The notes under the pieces: model-generated
Seen by the model: only the letters and a program-made list of their open reading frames with translations
Databases searched by the model: none
What the model was told of the DNA's origin: nothing
From: Lachnospiraceae bacterium
GTDB lineage: Bacteria > Bacillota > Clostridia > Lachnospirales > Lachnospiraceae
Reading direction: 5' to 3'
Length of the DNA stretch: 34,614 nt
NCBI GenBank assembly: GCA_030524705.1
Contig: JAUNGD010000037.1
Span: 1-34,614 of the forward strand
Shown: positions 1-7,910 of the stretch, piece by piece
Numbering within the stretch: position 1 is the stretch's first letter
Layout: every line of letters starts with the position of its first letter
Made by a program: the position numbers and the translations under genes

Positions 1-49
1 AGTTTTAATTTGCGGCTTAGCACCATTTTTTACCATTCAACTCTTAAAG

Positions 50-142
50 TCAGGTTTGATAATCTCCTGTTTTATCGAGTACAATTTTGATTATTAAACT
101 TTTGTATTTTAAGAAGTACTCTTCAAATCTTTTATTTTTCAT
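50..142 (-). pseudogene. Possible N-terminal fragment of a sigma-70-like factor (30 aa)
   Basis: A 30-residue reading frame starts at an ATG preceded by AAGGA with 7 nt spacing and ends at a TGA. Its residues (KNKRFEEYFLKYKSLI, then KIVLDKTGDYQT) resemble the start of small sigma-70/ECF-like factors of Lachnospiraceae, where the protein normally continues through regions 2 and 4. Here it stops before region 2 is complete, and I see no continuation in the other frames of the remaining 49 bases. It could be a decayed gene, a frameshifted gene cut by the window edge, or a chance small frame. It lies 31 bp downstream of the HIT gene on the same strand. The family resemblance is from memory, not from a search. 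Confidence 0.35.
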
Positions 143-173
143 TTTGTTATCCTTCATCTTTTGTATATTTTTT

Positions 174-578
174 TTAAAACAATCCCAGAATCTCATTCTT
201 ATCTGTCTCAGTCAGCTCTCCCGGCTTCCATGTTACATTTACTGTATCATTCTGATACCGGGGAATAATATGCATATGAAAATGGAAAACCGTCTGTCCT
301 GCAGCCTCCCCATTATTCTGTACCAGATTTACTCCGTCCGCATGCAGCCCTTCCTTCAGAGTAGATGCAACCTTCTTCGCCAGCACGATCGCTTTAGAAG
401 CTGTTTCATCCGGAAGCTCAAACAGATTTGCCGCATGTTTTTTAGGTAAAATCAGCGCATGCCCCTTAGATGCCGGGCCAAGATCCAGAATCACACGAAA
501 ATCCTCATCTTCGTATAAAGTAGCAGACGGAATCTCACCGTTTGCTATTTTGCAAAAAATACAATTATCACTCACCAT
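174..578 (-). CDS. HIT family nucleotide phosphohydrolase (HinT-like)
   Basis: A 134-residue cytoplasmic protein of usual HIT length. It carries the histidine triad HFHMHIIPR (H99, H101, H103), the upstream KGHALILPKKH segment around H40, and an N-terminal CIFC pair (C6, C9) that in Gram-positive HIT proteins helps form a zinc site. Family members hydrolyse nucleoside phosphoramidates and adenylated small molecules through a covalent nucleotidyl-histidine at the central histidine. The ATG has a GAAGGAAGGG ribosome binding site. The gene is monocistronic, with its own sigma-A promoter at 628-656, and diverges from the histidine kinase. The family call is secure; the natural substrate is not visible. 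Confidence 0.95.
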   Translation of the reverse strand: MVSDNCIFCKIANGEIPSATLYEDEDFRVILDLGPASKGHALILPKKHAANLFELPDETASKAIVLAKKVASTLKEGLHADGVNLVQNNGEAAGQTVFHFHMHIIPRYQNDTVNVTWKPGELTETDKNEILGLF

Positions 579-627
579 TTTTCCCTTCCTTCTTCAAAGT
601 CTTGGAATTGCAACATACCACAGTTAT

Positions 628-656
628 ACTATAAAAAGTATGTCGTAAATTGTCAA
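628..656 (-). promoter_or_regulatory. Sigma-A promoter of the HIT gene
   Basis: On the minus strand TTGACA (651-656) is followed by a 17-bp spacer and TATAGT (628-633). This is a consensus -35 and a 5/6 match -10 at optimal spacing, 50 bp upstream of the HIT start codon. It is inferred from sequence only. Confidence 0.75.
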
Positions 657-753
657 CGAATTATTGTTGCTATTTCTTTAATAAAATGCTACACTTTGTA
701 GCGTTCCCGGCAATCAGTCCAACATACTGTATAGAAAAGAGCGTAGAATTATT

Positions 754-1479
754 ATGGAAACATCAGATTCCTTTCATGCAAAAAACTGTGTATCAAATTG
801 CCGTCTTAAGCAGGAATACTGCAATTATATCTCCACATTTTCCCATGAAGTGAAAAATCAGCTTACTCTGATCAACAGTTCTCTTCAGTTGATTGCCAGA
901 GATTACCCGGCAGTATCAGACTTATCGCTCTGGGGTCAGATTCATCAGGATATTCAGGAAACGCTCCATCTTCTGAAGGATGCCTCCGACCTTGCCAAAA
1001 GTGAGCAGATCCAGCCAGGTTCCTTGCCTGTCATGGAACTGATTGAAAAAGTTTATGACTCTTTTTCTCCGTTAATGGAGGAGAAATCCATACACTTTCA
1101 GGTCTCTCTCAAAAATGATCTTAAATCAGCAGTTATCTCTGCAGATCCTTTAAAGCTGAAAGAAGCTGTCACAAATCTGCTCCTTAATGCCGCAGATGCC
1201 GTATCAGGAAACACTTCTTCCCGTGAGATCTCTTTATCAGCTGAACTGAACCAAATGAATCTGTATATTCATATAAGGGACAACGGACCGGGAATCCCGG
1301 AGGAATATCTGCCAACGCTGTTCGAGCCTTTTGTTACACATAAATCCCAGGGCACCGGGCTTGGCCTGGCAATCACCAGGAAGATTATTGAACAGCATGG
1401 AGGTACCGTTACCATCCGTACATCCACCACTTCTCCGAATACTTATACTGACTTTTGCCTGCAGCTTCCTGTATCATAA
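754..1479 (+). CDS. Orphan soluble sensor histidine kinase (HisKA + HATPase_c)
   Basis: A 241-residue protein with no transmembrane segment and no recognisable sensor domain. The dimerisation/phosphoacceptor helix has FSHEVKNQLTLINSSLQL with the probable phosphorylated His31. The ATPase domain has the N box (N141, N145 in NLLLNAADAV), G1 box DNGPGIP near 177, F box LFEPF at 189-193 and G2 box GTGLGLAI at 200-207. Only about 30 residues precede the H box, and they hold three cysteines (C12, C16, C23), which might sense redox state or metal (inference). No response regulator is adjacent, so the partner is elsewhere; a Spo0A-type phosphorelay is one possibility in Clostridia. The ribosome binding site is weak. 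Its stop overlaps the convergent rhomboid gene. Confidence 0.9.
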   Translation: METSDSFHAKNCVSNCRLKQEYCNYISTFSHEVKNQLTLINSSLQLIARDYPAVSDLSLWGQIHQDIQETLHLLKDASDLAKSEQIQPGSLPVMELIEKVYDSFSPLMEEKSIHFQVSLKNDLKSAVISADPLKLKEAVTNLLLNAADAVSGNTSSREISLSAELNQMNLYIHIRDNGPGIPEEYLPTLFEPFVTHKSQGTGLGLAITRKIIEQHGGTVTIRTSTTSPNTYTDFCLQLPVS

Positions 1480-2082
1480 TGTACTGCGTCTTTTTCTGTA
1501 CAAAAGTACTGCCAGCATGAATCCAGCCGCCATACCTCCGATGTGCGCCCAATTATCAACACCGCTGGTCGTCAAGCCTTCTGCCACTGACAATCCGGCC
1601 ATCAGGAGCAGCCGTTTACCGGAATAATCCTCCAGCCGTCCTTTGTTCCGGATCACGATCCATACAAGCGCTCCTATCACTGCAAAAATCGCCCCGGAAG
1701 CACCTGCTGATACGGCAAATTTCTCTGCACGATATTCAAACCAGACGGAAACGATATTTCCGGCAATACCCCCTGCAAAATATATTAGGACATATCGAAG
1801 CTTTCCAACCTCCTTTTCCAAAACATCTCCCAGGAAAATAAGTACCAGCATATTATAAAAAAGATGCTCTGCTCCAAAATGCAGGAACATGCAGGTCACC
1901 AGCCTATAATACTCTTTTCCCTCTGCTATCAGGGGTGCAAAGCTTGCCCCATGCTCCACCATAAAATATATATCTCCCGTATCTCCCAGAAAACATAAAA
2001 CCAGAAAGACAATAATATTTACCAGTACAATGATCAAATTAACAGGCTGCCTTGAACGAACAAAAGAACTGATTTCTTCCAT
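1474..2082 (-). CDS. Rhomboid family intramembrane serine protease
   Basis: A 202-residue multi-spanning membrane protein of the short bacterial rhomboid type. The catalytic serine lies in GASGAIFA (S129), the catalytic histidine in NWAHIGGMAAGF (H180), and HFGAEHLFYNM supplies the conserved His/Asn (H73, N77) of the oxyanion region. Six hydrophobic segments fit a basic rhomboid core. The ATG at 2082 is chosen over an upstream TTG because GAAAGGA sits 6 nt before it. Rhomboids cleave transmembrane segments of client membrane proteins; the client here is unknown. The gene converges on the histidine kinase, with a 6-bp overlap of the two 3' ends. Confidence 0.93.
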   Translation of the reverse strand: MEEISSFVRSRQPVNLIIVLVNIIVFLVLCFLGDTGDIYFMVEHGASFAPLIAEGKEYYRLVTCMFLHFGAEHLFYNMLVLIFLGDVLEKEVGKLRYVLIYFAGGIAGNIVSVWFEYRAEKFAVSAGASGAIFAVIGALVWIVIRNKGRLEDYSGKRLLLMAGLSVAEGLTTSGVDNWAHIGGMAAGFMLAVLLYRKRRSTL

Positions 2083-2159
2083 GATATTTCCTTTCACTAA
2101 AATACTTGACAATGGCTTTCGTTATTTTATCAGCCTACCACAAACGTCATCGTATTTCA

Positions 2160-2208
2160 ATTTTATATTCCTTAAATAAATGAACATTGTCCGTAAAGAA
2201 TATAAAAT
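2160..2208. repeat. 11-bp perfect inverted repeat between divergent genes
   Basis: ATTTTATATTC (2160-2170) and GAATATAAAAT (2198-2208) are perfect inverted arms with a 27-bp spacer, lying between the divergent rhomboid and GNAT genes. They could be an operator or a weak AT-rich hairpin. No U-tract follows and no known consensus matches. Confidence 0.4.
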
Positions 2209-2319
2209 CTTTTCGCATCTAATCCTGCATTTTAACAGCTGATCTTCATATATCATATTGCATTTATGCTCAATATCATGTATGATTCAGGAATAAACAC
2301 GGCAGAAAGAAGATATTTT

Positions 2320-3138
2320 ATGAATAATAATGCATATATCAAATTAATTGAAGAGATTTCACTGAATGCGTGGCCCTCTCATAAAATGGAGCTGTACGAT
2401 GGATGGTTGATTCGCTTTTCCCACAATTACACCCATCGGACCAACAGTGTAACACAAGTTGGCTCTTCTCTGATTCCGGTAGAAGAAAAAGTGGCATACT
2501 GTGAAAAAATTTACGAAAATTATCATACGCCATCTATTTTTAAAATCAGTCCTTTGCTGGATTCCTCCTTTGATCAGCTGCTGGCAGACCGCGGTTACGA
2601 AATACAGCACACAACAGAAGTCATGACCATGGACTTTTCAGATTTTCATCCCTGGCCGTCCATATCCGCAGAATATGAATATTATGGAAGGAACTCCGGG
2701 CTCCCCTCTTTTGTTGTTTATCCCGGAGAAATTATTGTACAGCTGCAGGACCGGATCACAGATGAGTGGATCTCATCTCTGTTTCGTCTGAATGGAACTA
2801 CCAACCCAACACTGCGCAGAATTGTTCCATCTATGTTCAAAGCGATCCCAAAAGAAACGATTGTGGCAAGCATTGAGATAGACGGCCGCATGGTCGCATC
2901 CGGCCTGGGTATCATGGACCGCGGGCATGTTGGCCTGTATGCGATCTATGTGGACGCCAGCTGCCGACATAAAAATTTCGCCCGGGCCATTTGCAGCACC
3001 ATACTGGAAGAGGCCAGAAAAAAAGACACGACAAAGGCATATCTTCAGGTCGTACAGGGAAATACATATGCCAAGCATCTCTATTCTTCCCTCGGCTTTC
3101 GCGATCTGTATACTTATTGGTTCCGTGTAAAAGGCTGA
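2320..3138 (+). CDS. GNAT family N-acetyltransferase with N-terminal extension domain
   Basis: A 272-residue protein. The C-terminal 95 residues form a GNAT fold with the typical progression: a strand around ETIVASIEIDGRMVASG, acetyl-CoA region after LYAIYVDASCRHKNFARAI, and the family-ending NTYAKHLYSSLGF motif. The N-terminal part, with DGWLIRF near residue 27 and NYTHRTNSV shortly after, is typical of a two-domain GNAT subgroup. The pyrophosphate-binding loop is divergent (HKNFA rather than Q/R-x-x-G-x-G/A). The start at 2320 has AGAAAGAAG 7 nt upstream; an ATG at 2266 lacks a ribosome binding site. The acyl acceptor cannot be predicted. The gene ends 4 bp from the convergent FHA gene. Confidence 0.85.
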   Translation: MNNNAYIKLIEEISLNAWPSHKMELYDGWLIRFSHNYTHRTNSVTQVGSSLIPVEEKVAYCEKIYENYHTPSIFKISPLLDSSFDQLLADRGYEIQHTTEVMTMDFSDFHPWPSISAEYEYYGRNSGLPSFVVYPGEIIVQLQDRITDEWISSLFRLNGTTNPTLRRIVPSMFKAIPKETIVASIEIDGRMVASGLGIMDRGHVGLYAIYVDASCRHKNFARAICSTILEEARKKDTTKAYLQVVQGNTYAKHLYSSLGFRDLYTYWFRVKG

Positions 3139-3169
3139 TATTCTATAATTCAGCCACCTGATATTCTAT
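3133..3169. repeat. Short hairpin and 12-bp direct repeat at a convergent 3' junction
   Basis: GGCTGA (3133-3138) and TCAGCC (3150-3155) form a 6-bp stem spanning the stops of the GNAT and FHA genes. CTGATATTCTAT also occurs twice (3135-3146 and 3158-3169), 23 bp apart, the second copy inside the FHA gene's last codons. No U-run follows, so termination is doubtful. A small tandem duplication is the simplest reading. Confidence 0.4.
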
Positions 3170-4510
3170 CTCAGCAAAAGCGATCCTGTCGCCTTCTGCG
3201 AACTGTCTCTCTTCCTGTGGCTGAAGACGCACTCCATTACAAAAAGTTCCATTTTTGCTGTTTAAATCTTTTACATAATAAGTGTCATTCCGGCAGAATA
3301 GCTTTGCATGTATTCTGCTGACGGTGGGAGAATCCAGAAGAACATCGGATTCTCCTTTTATTTTCCCCACACAAATACTCTCTCCGTTCATAGTAATATC
3401 CTGAAATTTGTCCCGGGAACCTGAATGTATGCAGATCAGGCGTACCCCATTATTTTCAAAAGACGGCACAAGACATCTCGTCTCCTCCATCTGCGGCCCC
3501 CTCTGTGGGACTTCATACATTTCTTCCTGCAGTGCTTTATATATTTCACTCTCTTCATCCATCACCCAGCGGCTTTCTTCCTGTTTTTTTCTTTCTTTTC
3601 TGCTGTGCCAGTACTTATTGATCAGCATTTCTACTGATATCAAAAGAAAAAATACTCCGCCGGCTTCCGTAAGATTTAAATAACCAAAATAAAATAAGAT
3701 TTCTATTACGGCAATAAGAAATAAACAAGATAAAAGAAGTACCGGATGAATAATTGAAAACAATTTTCCAGAAACCTTCCCGGAACGTTTTTTCCGCTCT
3801 TTGTGAACCACTTCATAAATATTCTTATCCTCCGGAGGGTTTCTGTCCTCTTTATCTGCAGGATACCCTCGCTTTTCATCTGTATCGCCATATATGTATG
3901 GTTCATTTCGCCTTTCCGGTATTTGTCTTTGCGAAACTTCTTCCATATCCACTCTATGCAATTCTTTTTCTTTAACAGAAGAAAGAATATCCTTCAGAAC
4001 TTTCTGCAGGCTGAAGTTTTCTTCCAGCGCTTTCTGATAGAAACCATATCCTATTGTAACTGCCTGACGGTCCTCGTGATCCAGCCTTTTCAGAATGTAT
4101 TCGGCCAATACCGTAATCGGAGTGTCATTTTGATTTCCGGGAACGTAGCACAATTCAATACTTCTCCGATCCGGTCCGATAAAAATATATTGCGGATCAA
4201 AAACGATCTGAGCCGGATTTAACAAATATTTCTGCATTTCTTCCAATGTACTGCGTATACCTGACAGCACAAAAACAATATCTTGATAAGACATCTTTTT
4301 CTTTTCAAACACACTTTCTAAAGACTGCATGGATGTTATCTCATAATATAATTGCAGGACTCCGTCTTTTCGGGAACTGTAAAAGGACAGCAGCCCGGCT
4401 ATTTTGTTCTGCTCTGCCATTCGGATCCGATAGCCTTCCTCTTCTAGGCCGCCCGGAATTTTCAGGATCAGATAATTGTTCTGCAGATCTCTTTTATATT
4501 CCGCTTTCAC
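3143..4510 (-). CDS. FHA-domain membrane protein of the Tad locus (DUF6382-type N-terminus)
   Basis: A 455-residue protein. An N-terminal cytoplasmic region (1-185) resembles the DUF6382 domain often paired with FHA domains in Firmicutes. A charged linker (186-250) follows, then two hydrophobic segments (about 255-276 and 283-298) and a C-terminal FHA domain (375-450). The FHA domain has SPTVSRIHAKLF and DLNSKNGTFCNGVRL, the Ser/Arg/His and Asn residues that read phosphothreonine peptides. It is the last gene of the pilin transcription unit, with its ATG overlapping the upstream pseudopilin stop (ATGA). Inference: a phosphorylation-responsive assembly or regulatory component of the pilus. The domain call is firm, the role is not. 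Confidence 0.85.
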   Translation of the reverse strand: MKAEYKRDLQNNYLILKIPGGLEEEGYRIRMAEQNKIAGLLSFYSSRKDGVLQLYYEITSMQSLESVFEKKKMSYQDIVFVLSGIRSTLEEMQKYLLNPAQIVFDPQYIFIGPDRRSIELCYVPGNQNDTPITVLAEYILKRLDHEDRQAVTIGYGFYQKALEENFSLQKVLKDILSSVKEKELHRVDMEEVSQRQIPERRNEPYIYGDTDEKRGYPADKEDRNPPEDKNIYEVVHKERKKRSGKVSGKLFSIIHPVLLLSCLFLIAVIEILFYFGYLNLTEAGGVFFLLISVEMLINKYWHSRKERKKQEESRWVMDEESEIYKALQEEMYEVPQRGPQMEETRCLVPSFENNGVRLICIHSGSRDKFQDITMNGESICVGKIKGESDVLLDSPTVSRIHAKLFCRNDTYYVKDLNSKNGTFCNGVRLQPQEERQFAEGDRIAFAEIEYQVAEL

Positions 4511-4953
4511 TCGTCTCCTCCGATAAATAAATCTCCAATGCCCTTCAGTTTTCTGATTGCATCTGCCGGGTTCAAAACCTCACAGTTCCACGTTTTGTAT
4601 ATGGTAAACTCATTTCCTGACAGGTATTTTGCAGTAAATCCGGGAATCGGATATGTGCCCCGCCACACTGCCCTCACTTCTTTTTCTCCTACGGCTACGC
4701 TTCTTCCAATATTCCGGCTTCCCAGAAAACGCTCCTCCCCTACCAGATTTTTTACGGTCTCTGCCGCTTTTTTCCGCTCTTCTGTTTTTATAAAATTGCT
4801 TCCCGCCACAGCTGCCTCACAGGCTGCGCTCTGTGCCACTGCCCGGTCATGAAGATAAAACATACTGATGATCAACGCAGCCAGCACAAAAAATACTGTG
4901 GAAAAAATAACTGCAGCTTCTACTGTATAGCTTCCCTTTAAATATTTTCTCAT
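4507..4953 (-). CDS. TadE-like minor pseudopilin
   Basis: A 148-residue protein with a class III prepilin-like start: a short basic leader (MRKYLKG) then SYTVEAAVIF, so cleavage after G7 leaves glutamate at +5. A single hydrophobic helix (about 9-30) follows, then an extracytoplasmic domain of roughly 115 residues. TadE/TadF proteins are minor pseudopilins needed for Flp pilus biogenesis. A ribosome binding site GGGAGGTTAAGGAAAT precedes the ATG. The gene lies 6 bp after the prepilin peptidase gene and overlaps the FHA gene by 4 bp, so it is translationally coupled. Confidence 0.85.
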   Translation of the reverse strand: MRKYLKGSYTVEAAVIFSTVFFVLAALIISMFYLHDRAVAQSAACEAAVAGSNFIKTEERKKAAETVKNLVGEERFLGSRNIGRSVAVGEKEVRAVWRGTYPIPGFTAKYLSGNEFTIYKTWNCEVLNPADAIRKLKGIGDLFIGGDE

Positions 4954-4959
4954 ATTTCC

Positions 4960-5373
4960 TTAACCTCCCAGCAGCAAAACTCCCAAAAAAAGGAAGGGAA
5001 CAAATGGCATATCATATTTTCGGCTCTTCTTAAGAACTACAATTAAAATAAGTCCATAGAGACCAGACAAGAAGAAGGCCGTAAATAAAAGCTGCAAACA
5101 ATCCATCAGTCCCAGTGATATACCGCAAATAGTAACCAGAATACTGTCTCCATAGCCTATGGACTGTCTGCTGATCCAGGAAATCACAATGCAAATGATT
5201 CCCGGAAGCAAACCTGCAGCTAAATCTGCCGCGCCTGCCCTTTTATCAAAAACATGACCGACGATGGCCATAAAACAGTATAAAATCAAACTCCAGCCAT
5301 ATATCCTGCGGTATCTGATGTCTGTATAAGAGCATACGGCAAATGTACTAAATGTCAGTAATTTCTGATACAT
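4960..5373 (-). CDS. Prepilin peptidase, A24 family (TadV/CpaA-like), copy 1
   Basis: A 137-residue polytopic membrane protease. The two catalytic aspartates of A24 peptidases are present: in YTDIRYRRI (D18) and in GYGDS (D76). There is no N-terminal methyltransferase-type domain, as in TadV/CpaA. The ATG at 5373 is preferred over the overlapping GTG at 5376 because AAGGAG lies 6 nt upstream. It sits between two TadE-like genes whose leaders it may process. A second A24 peptidase is encoded at 13018-13530, so substrates may be divided between them (inference). Confidence 0.88.
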   Translation of the reverse strand: MYQKLLTFSTFAVCSYTDIRYRRIYGWSLILYCFMAIVGHVFDKRAGAADLAAGLLPGIICIVISWISRQSIGYGDSILVTICGISLGLMDCLQLLFTAFFLSGLYGLILIVVLKKSRKYDMPFVPFLFLGVLLLGG

Positions 5374-5376
5374 CAC

Positions 5377-6315
5377 TTACTCCTTCCCGCATTTGGAACA
5401 GGCTCGCATGTTCTCCAGATCGTCTCTGAGTACCTGGTTCACTGTTCTTTTTAATCCGCTGCATTCCAGAGAATTATGGTATCTGTCCCCCTCATTCGTA
5501 ATATATACCCTGCCATTCTGGGACAGTCCACCACACTTTTCACAGCTATGATAGATCCCGCCATTATTATTTCTCAGCATCCCCAAAGCACTCGCCTCTA
5601 CCTCCCGAATAGACAATTTCAGATGTGTACAGTCCGGATCCTCATGGTACACCGTCCCCGTCACTGTCACATAAACATAATCTCCATTAGAGCCTTCATC
5701 CGTTTCACCGCCTCCTTCAGATGGAGGCGTCCTCCCGGTCCAGGCTCTCACCCTGGCTCTTTGAATGAAAAAATTAGCCGGAAGCTTTATAATAGAAACC
5801 GGTGAACGGATCTGATAAGTCAATACAAGATCAATCGCTTCCTTTTCCTTTAAAAAAGTAGACAGAAGCATATTTGTATTCCTTACCGCAGAAGTATCTC
5901 CTGCCTGTGACATTACCTTACTGTGTGCATACGCGGCAGAAAGCGCTCCTGCTGCAATTTCCGGTACTCCCTCCGTATTGCCGCCATATCTTGAAATGTA
6001 CGCCGAAGCAGCTATCAATTTCCCTGTTTCAGATAAGGACGTCCCAAATTTCACCGCTGTTTCCATGACGTTTCCATACTGCATCACGGAAATCATTACA
6101 AACAGGAAAAAGGGAAGAATCACTGCCGCTTCTACCGTCAGCGTACCGCAAAGCGGAGCAAAAAAGAATGTACCTGTATCCCGTTTACGTGCATTTATTT
6201 TAAGGGGAGAGAGATTTTCCTTTCTTAGAATTTTAAATATTAGATGTGAGATTTTTTTGATTTGTAAACTATTTGGGTTATACCTGCTAACCCGTATTAC
6301 AGAATACAGACACAT
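5377..6315 (-). CDS. TadE-like pseudopilin with two C-terminal Cys/His repeats
   Basis: A 312-residue protein. After an unusually long basic N-terminal stretch (1-57) comes the prepilin motif CGTLTVEAAVIL (cleavage after G57, E62 at +5) and a membrane helix to about 78. An extracytoplasmic helical region follows to about 200. The C-terminus holds two related repeats: 214-262 (VYHEDPDC, HSCEKCG) and 269-310 (RYHNSLEC, ACSKCG), each with Y-H-x4-C and a distal C-x-x-C-G. The pattern suggests two metal-binding knuckles or disulfide loops outside the cell (inference). The ATG at 6315 has only a GGGGTGAAAAAG-like site; a shorter product is possible because the leader is long for this class. Confidence 0.8.
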   Translation of the reverse strand: MCLYSVIRVSRYNPNSLQIKKISHLIFKILRKENLSPLKINARKRDTGTFFFAPLCGTLTVEAAVILPFFLFVMISVMQYGNVMETAVKFGTSLSETGKLIAASAYISRYGGNTEGVPEIAAGALSAAYAHSKVMSQAGDTSAVRNTNMLLSTFLKEKEAIDLVLTYQIRSPVSIIKLPANFFIQRARVRAWTGRTPPSEGGGETDEGSNGDYVYVTVTGTVYHEDPDCTHLKLSIREVEASALGMLRNNNGGIYHSCEKCGGLSQNGRVYITNEGDRYHNSLECSGLKRTVNQVLRDDLENMRACSKCGKE

Positions 6316-6371
6316 TCTTTTTCACCCCGCTTTTTTCTAAATCAGAATCGACGCTTATTTCACAATCATTT

Positions 6372-7910
6372 TCAGTATGCAATGCTGCCTTTCTGCAAAA
6401 TCTCCGTATTTCCCCCTGAAGTCCCCATTACGGCTCCGGGCAGTCCCAGAAACACCGGTTTGCAGTTCCATATGGTATTCGTCTCAATCGCTACAATACA
6501 ATTTTCAGCTTTAAATTCCGAAGACTCCTGCTCTGCACGCATCTCTGCCTGAACCATATCAAGAGCACGCATTTTTTGTGAAGAAACAGAACCCATATTT
6601 AAAAGTACCCTCAAATATTCCTGATATGTCAGACCTTTCCCTCTGTCCTTTGCACCCTCTTCCAGTATTTCTGTAATCCTGCCCAGATTATCAATTGTCA
6701 GTGACCAGTCTGATTTTCCTTTCAAAACAGGTACCTTTCCTCCGTCAAGCAAAATACGTACATCTATCAAACTTTCTCCATAAGCCCAGCCCAACAGAAG
6801 AGCGTGCTTAGTCGCTGCCGTCAGAGCCGGTATACCAATGAAGCCTGTCAGTGTCACCGCCAGCCCCTCTGCCTGAGAATTAAGTTCCCGGTCTTGCAGG
6901 CAATACAGATAATTCATTCCTTCCCGGATCAGCAAAAGCCGATTTACAACATATTTCAGATTTTTCTGATCTGTAGCTTTTCCGCCCAATATATATTCCA
7001 GCTGATAATCCAATGTCTCCCCGGAAGTCTGATCGATATAGTTTGGAAAATGCATCATCAGATATTCTCTAAAAAGTACATCCGACACCAGTCCACCATA
7101 CTTTTTTTCTATCTCCAGGTTTCCTTTTCTATTTCTGTTCCCTGAGGGAAGGTTTCTCGTATTTATTTTTTTTTCTGACACATCCTTATCCCATGTTACG
7201 ATTGATAAGGTGCTCTTTTTTCGAAGCTTTGCAATCTCCTTTAAAGGATTATTTTTCGGCTCCTCCGGTATGGTTACCGTCGTCCCGTTTTCTTCCGCCT
7301 CTGATTCTATTGACTGTATTTTTTTCTGTTTTTCATCCTCTAATACCTCTATTTTTGTATCATTACTCTTTTGGTTATCCTCATATTTTTTCTGCCAATT
7401 TTGAATTTTCTCTGTGTCCTTTGTATACTCCAGCAATTTATCTACAGCATTCACAGCCGTATTTGCTTTCATATAAGCAACCGCCTGCTGATAAAAAGGT
7501 TCTCCCTTATTATCAGTCAGCAGCGCATACCTGGATACTTCGCTGTCCTTCAGCTCCAGGTGCCAGGGGTCAAAACACCACGGTGAAAATACTTCCTTTC
7601 TTGGATCGGCATTGTAAGAAACATATTCCTGCAGGTGTTCATTTACCTTTGCAATCTGAAATGAGCCCTCCCCATAAGAACCATCCAGTGAAAAAATATC
7701 GTACTCTTCCAGAAGCCCGTTTTCGAATTCACCAAACAGTGAAAAATTTCCCATACCTGTTATATTTGCAGCCTGTGCCCTTGCCCCCTGTACTCTGACG
7801 GATTCCACCGCTGCACAGATCAGAGAAAGGAACAATACACAAGTTAAACTAAGAAAGACTGTAAATCGATCCTTTAAATCCTTTTCTGTCCATGCATTCT
7901 CCTTATACAC
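6372..7910 (-). CDS. DUF5702-type Tad-associated pseudopilin-like protein
   Basis: A 512-residue protein with one N-terminal membrane segment (about 16-35, FTVFLSLTCVLFLSLICAAVE) followed by VRVQGARAQ, as in the TadE/TadG-like DUF5702 proteins that accompany Firmicutes Tad loci. The rest is predicted extracytoplasmic, with a Lys/Glu/Asn-rich probable coiled coil at about 165-230. The only upstream in-frame start is GTG at 7910, overlapping the flp stop by 8 bp, so translation probably depends on coupling to flp. An AAGGAG lies just downstream of that GTG but would serve only a 14-codon frame. The molecular role of the family is unknown; surface pilus assembly is inferred from context. Confidence 0.8.
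   Translation of the reverse strand: MYKENAWTEKDLKDRFTVFLSLTCVLFLSLICAAVESVRVQGARAQAANITGMGNFSLFGEFENGLLEEYDIFSLDGSYGEGSFQIAKVNEHLQEYVSYNADPRKEVFSPWCFDPWHLELKDSEVSRYALLTDNKGEPFYQQAVAYMKANTAVNAVDKLLEYTKDTEKIQNWQKKYEDNQKSNDTKIEVLEDEKQKKIQSIESEAEENGTTVTIPEEPKNNPLKEIAKLRKKSTLSIVTWDKDVSEKKINTRNLPSGNRNRKGNLEIEKKYGGLVSDVLFREYLMMHFPNYIDQTSGETLDYQLEYILGGKATDQKNLKYVVNRLLLIREGMNYLYCLQDRELNSQAEGLAVTLTGFIGIPALTAATKHALLLGWAYGESLIDVRILLDGGKVPVLKGKSDWSLTIDNLGRITEILEEGAKDRGKGLTYQEYLRVLLNMGSVSSQKMRALDMVQAEMRAEQESSEFKAENCIVAIETNTIWNCKPVFLGLPGAVMGTSGGNTEILQKGSIAY

Noticed and set aside
87-449. Plus-strand 120-codon frame at the left edge
   Set aside because: It lies mostly antisense to the well-supported HIT gene, has low-complexity hydrophobic composition and no ribosome binding site.
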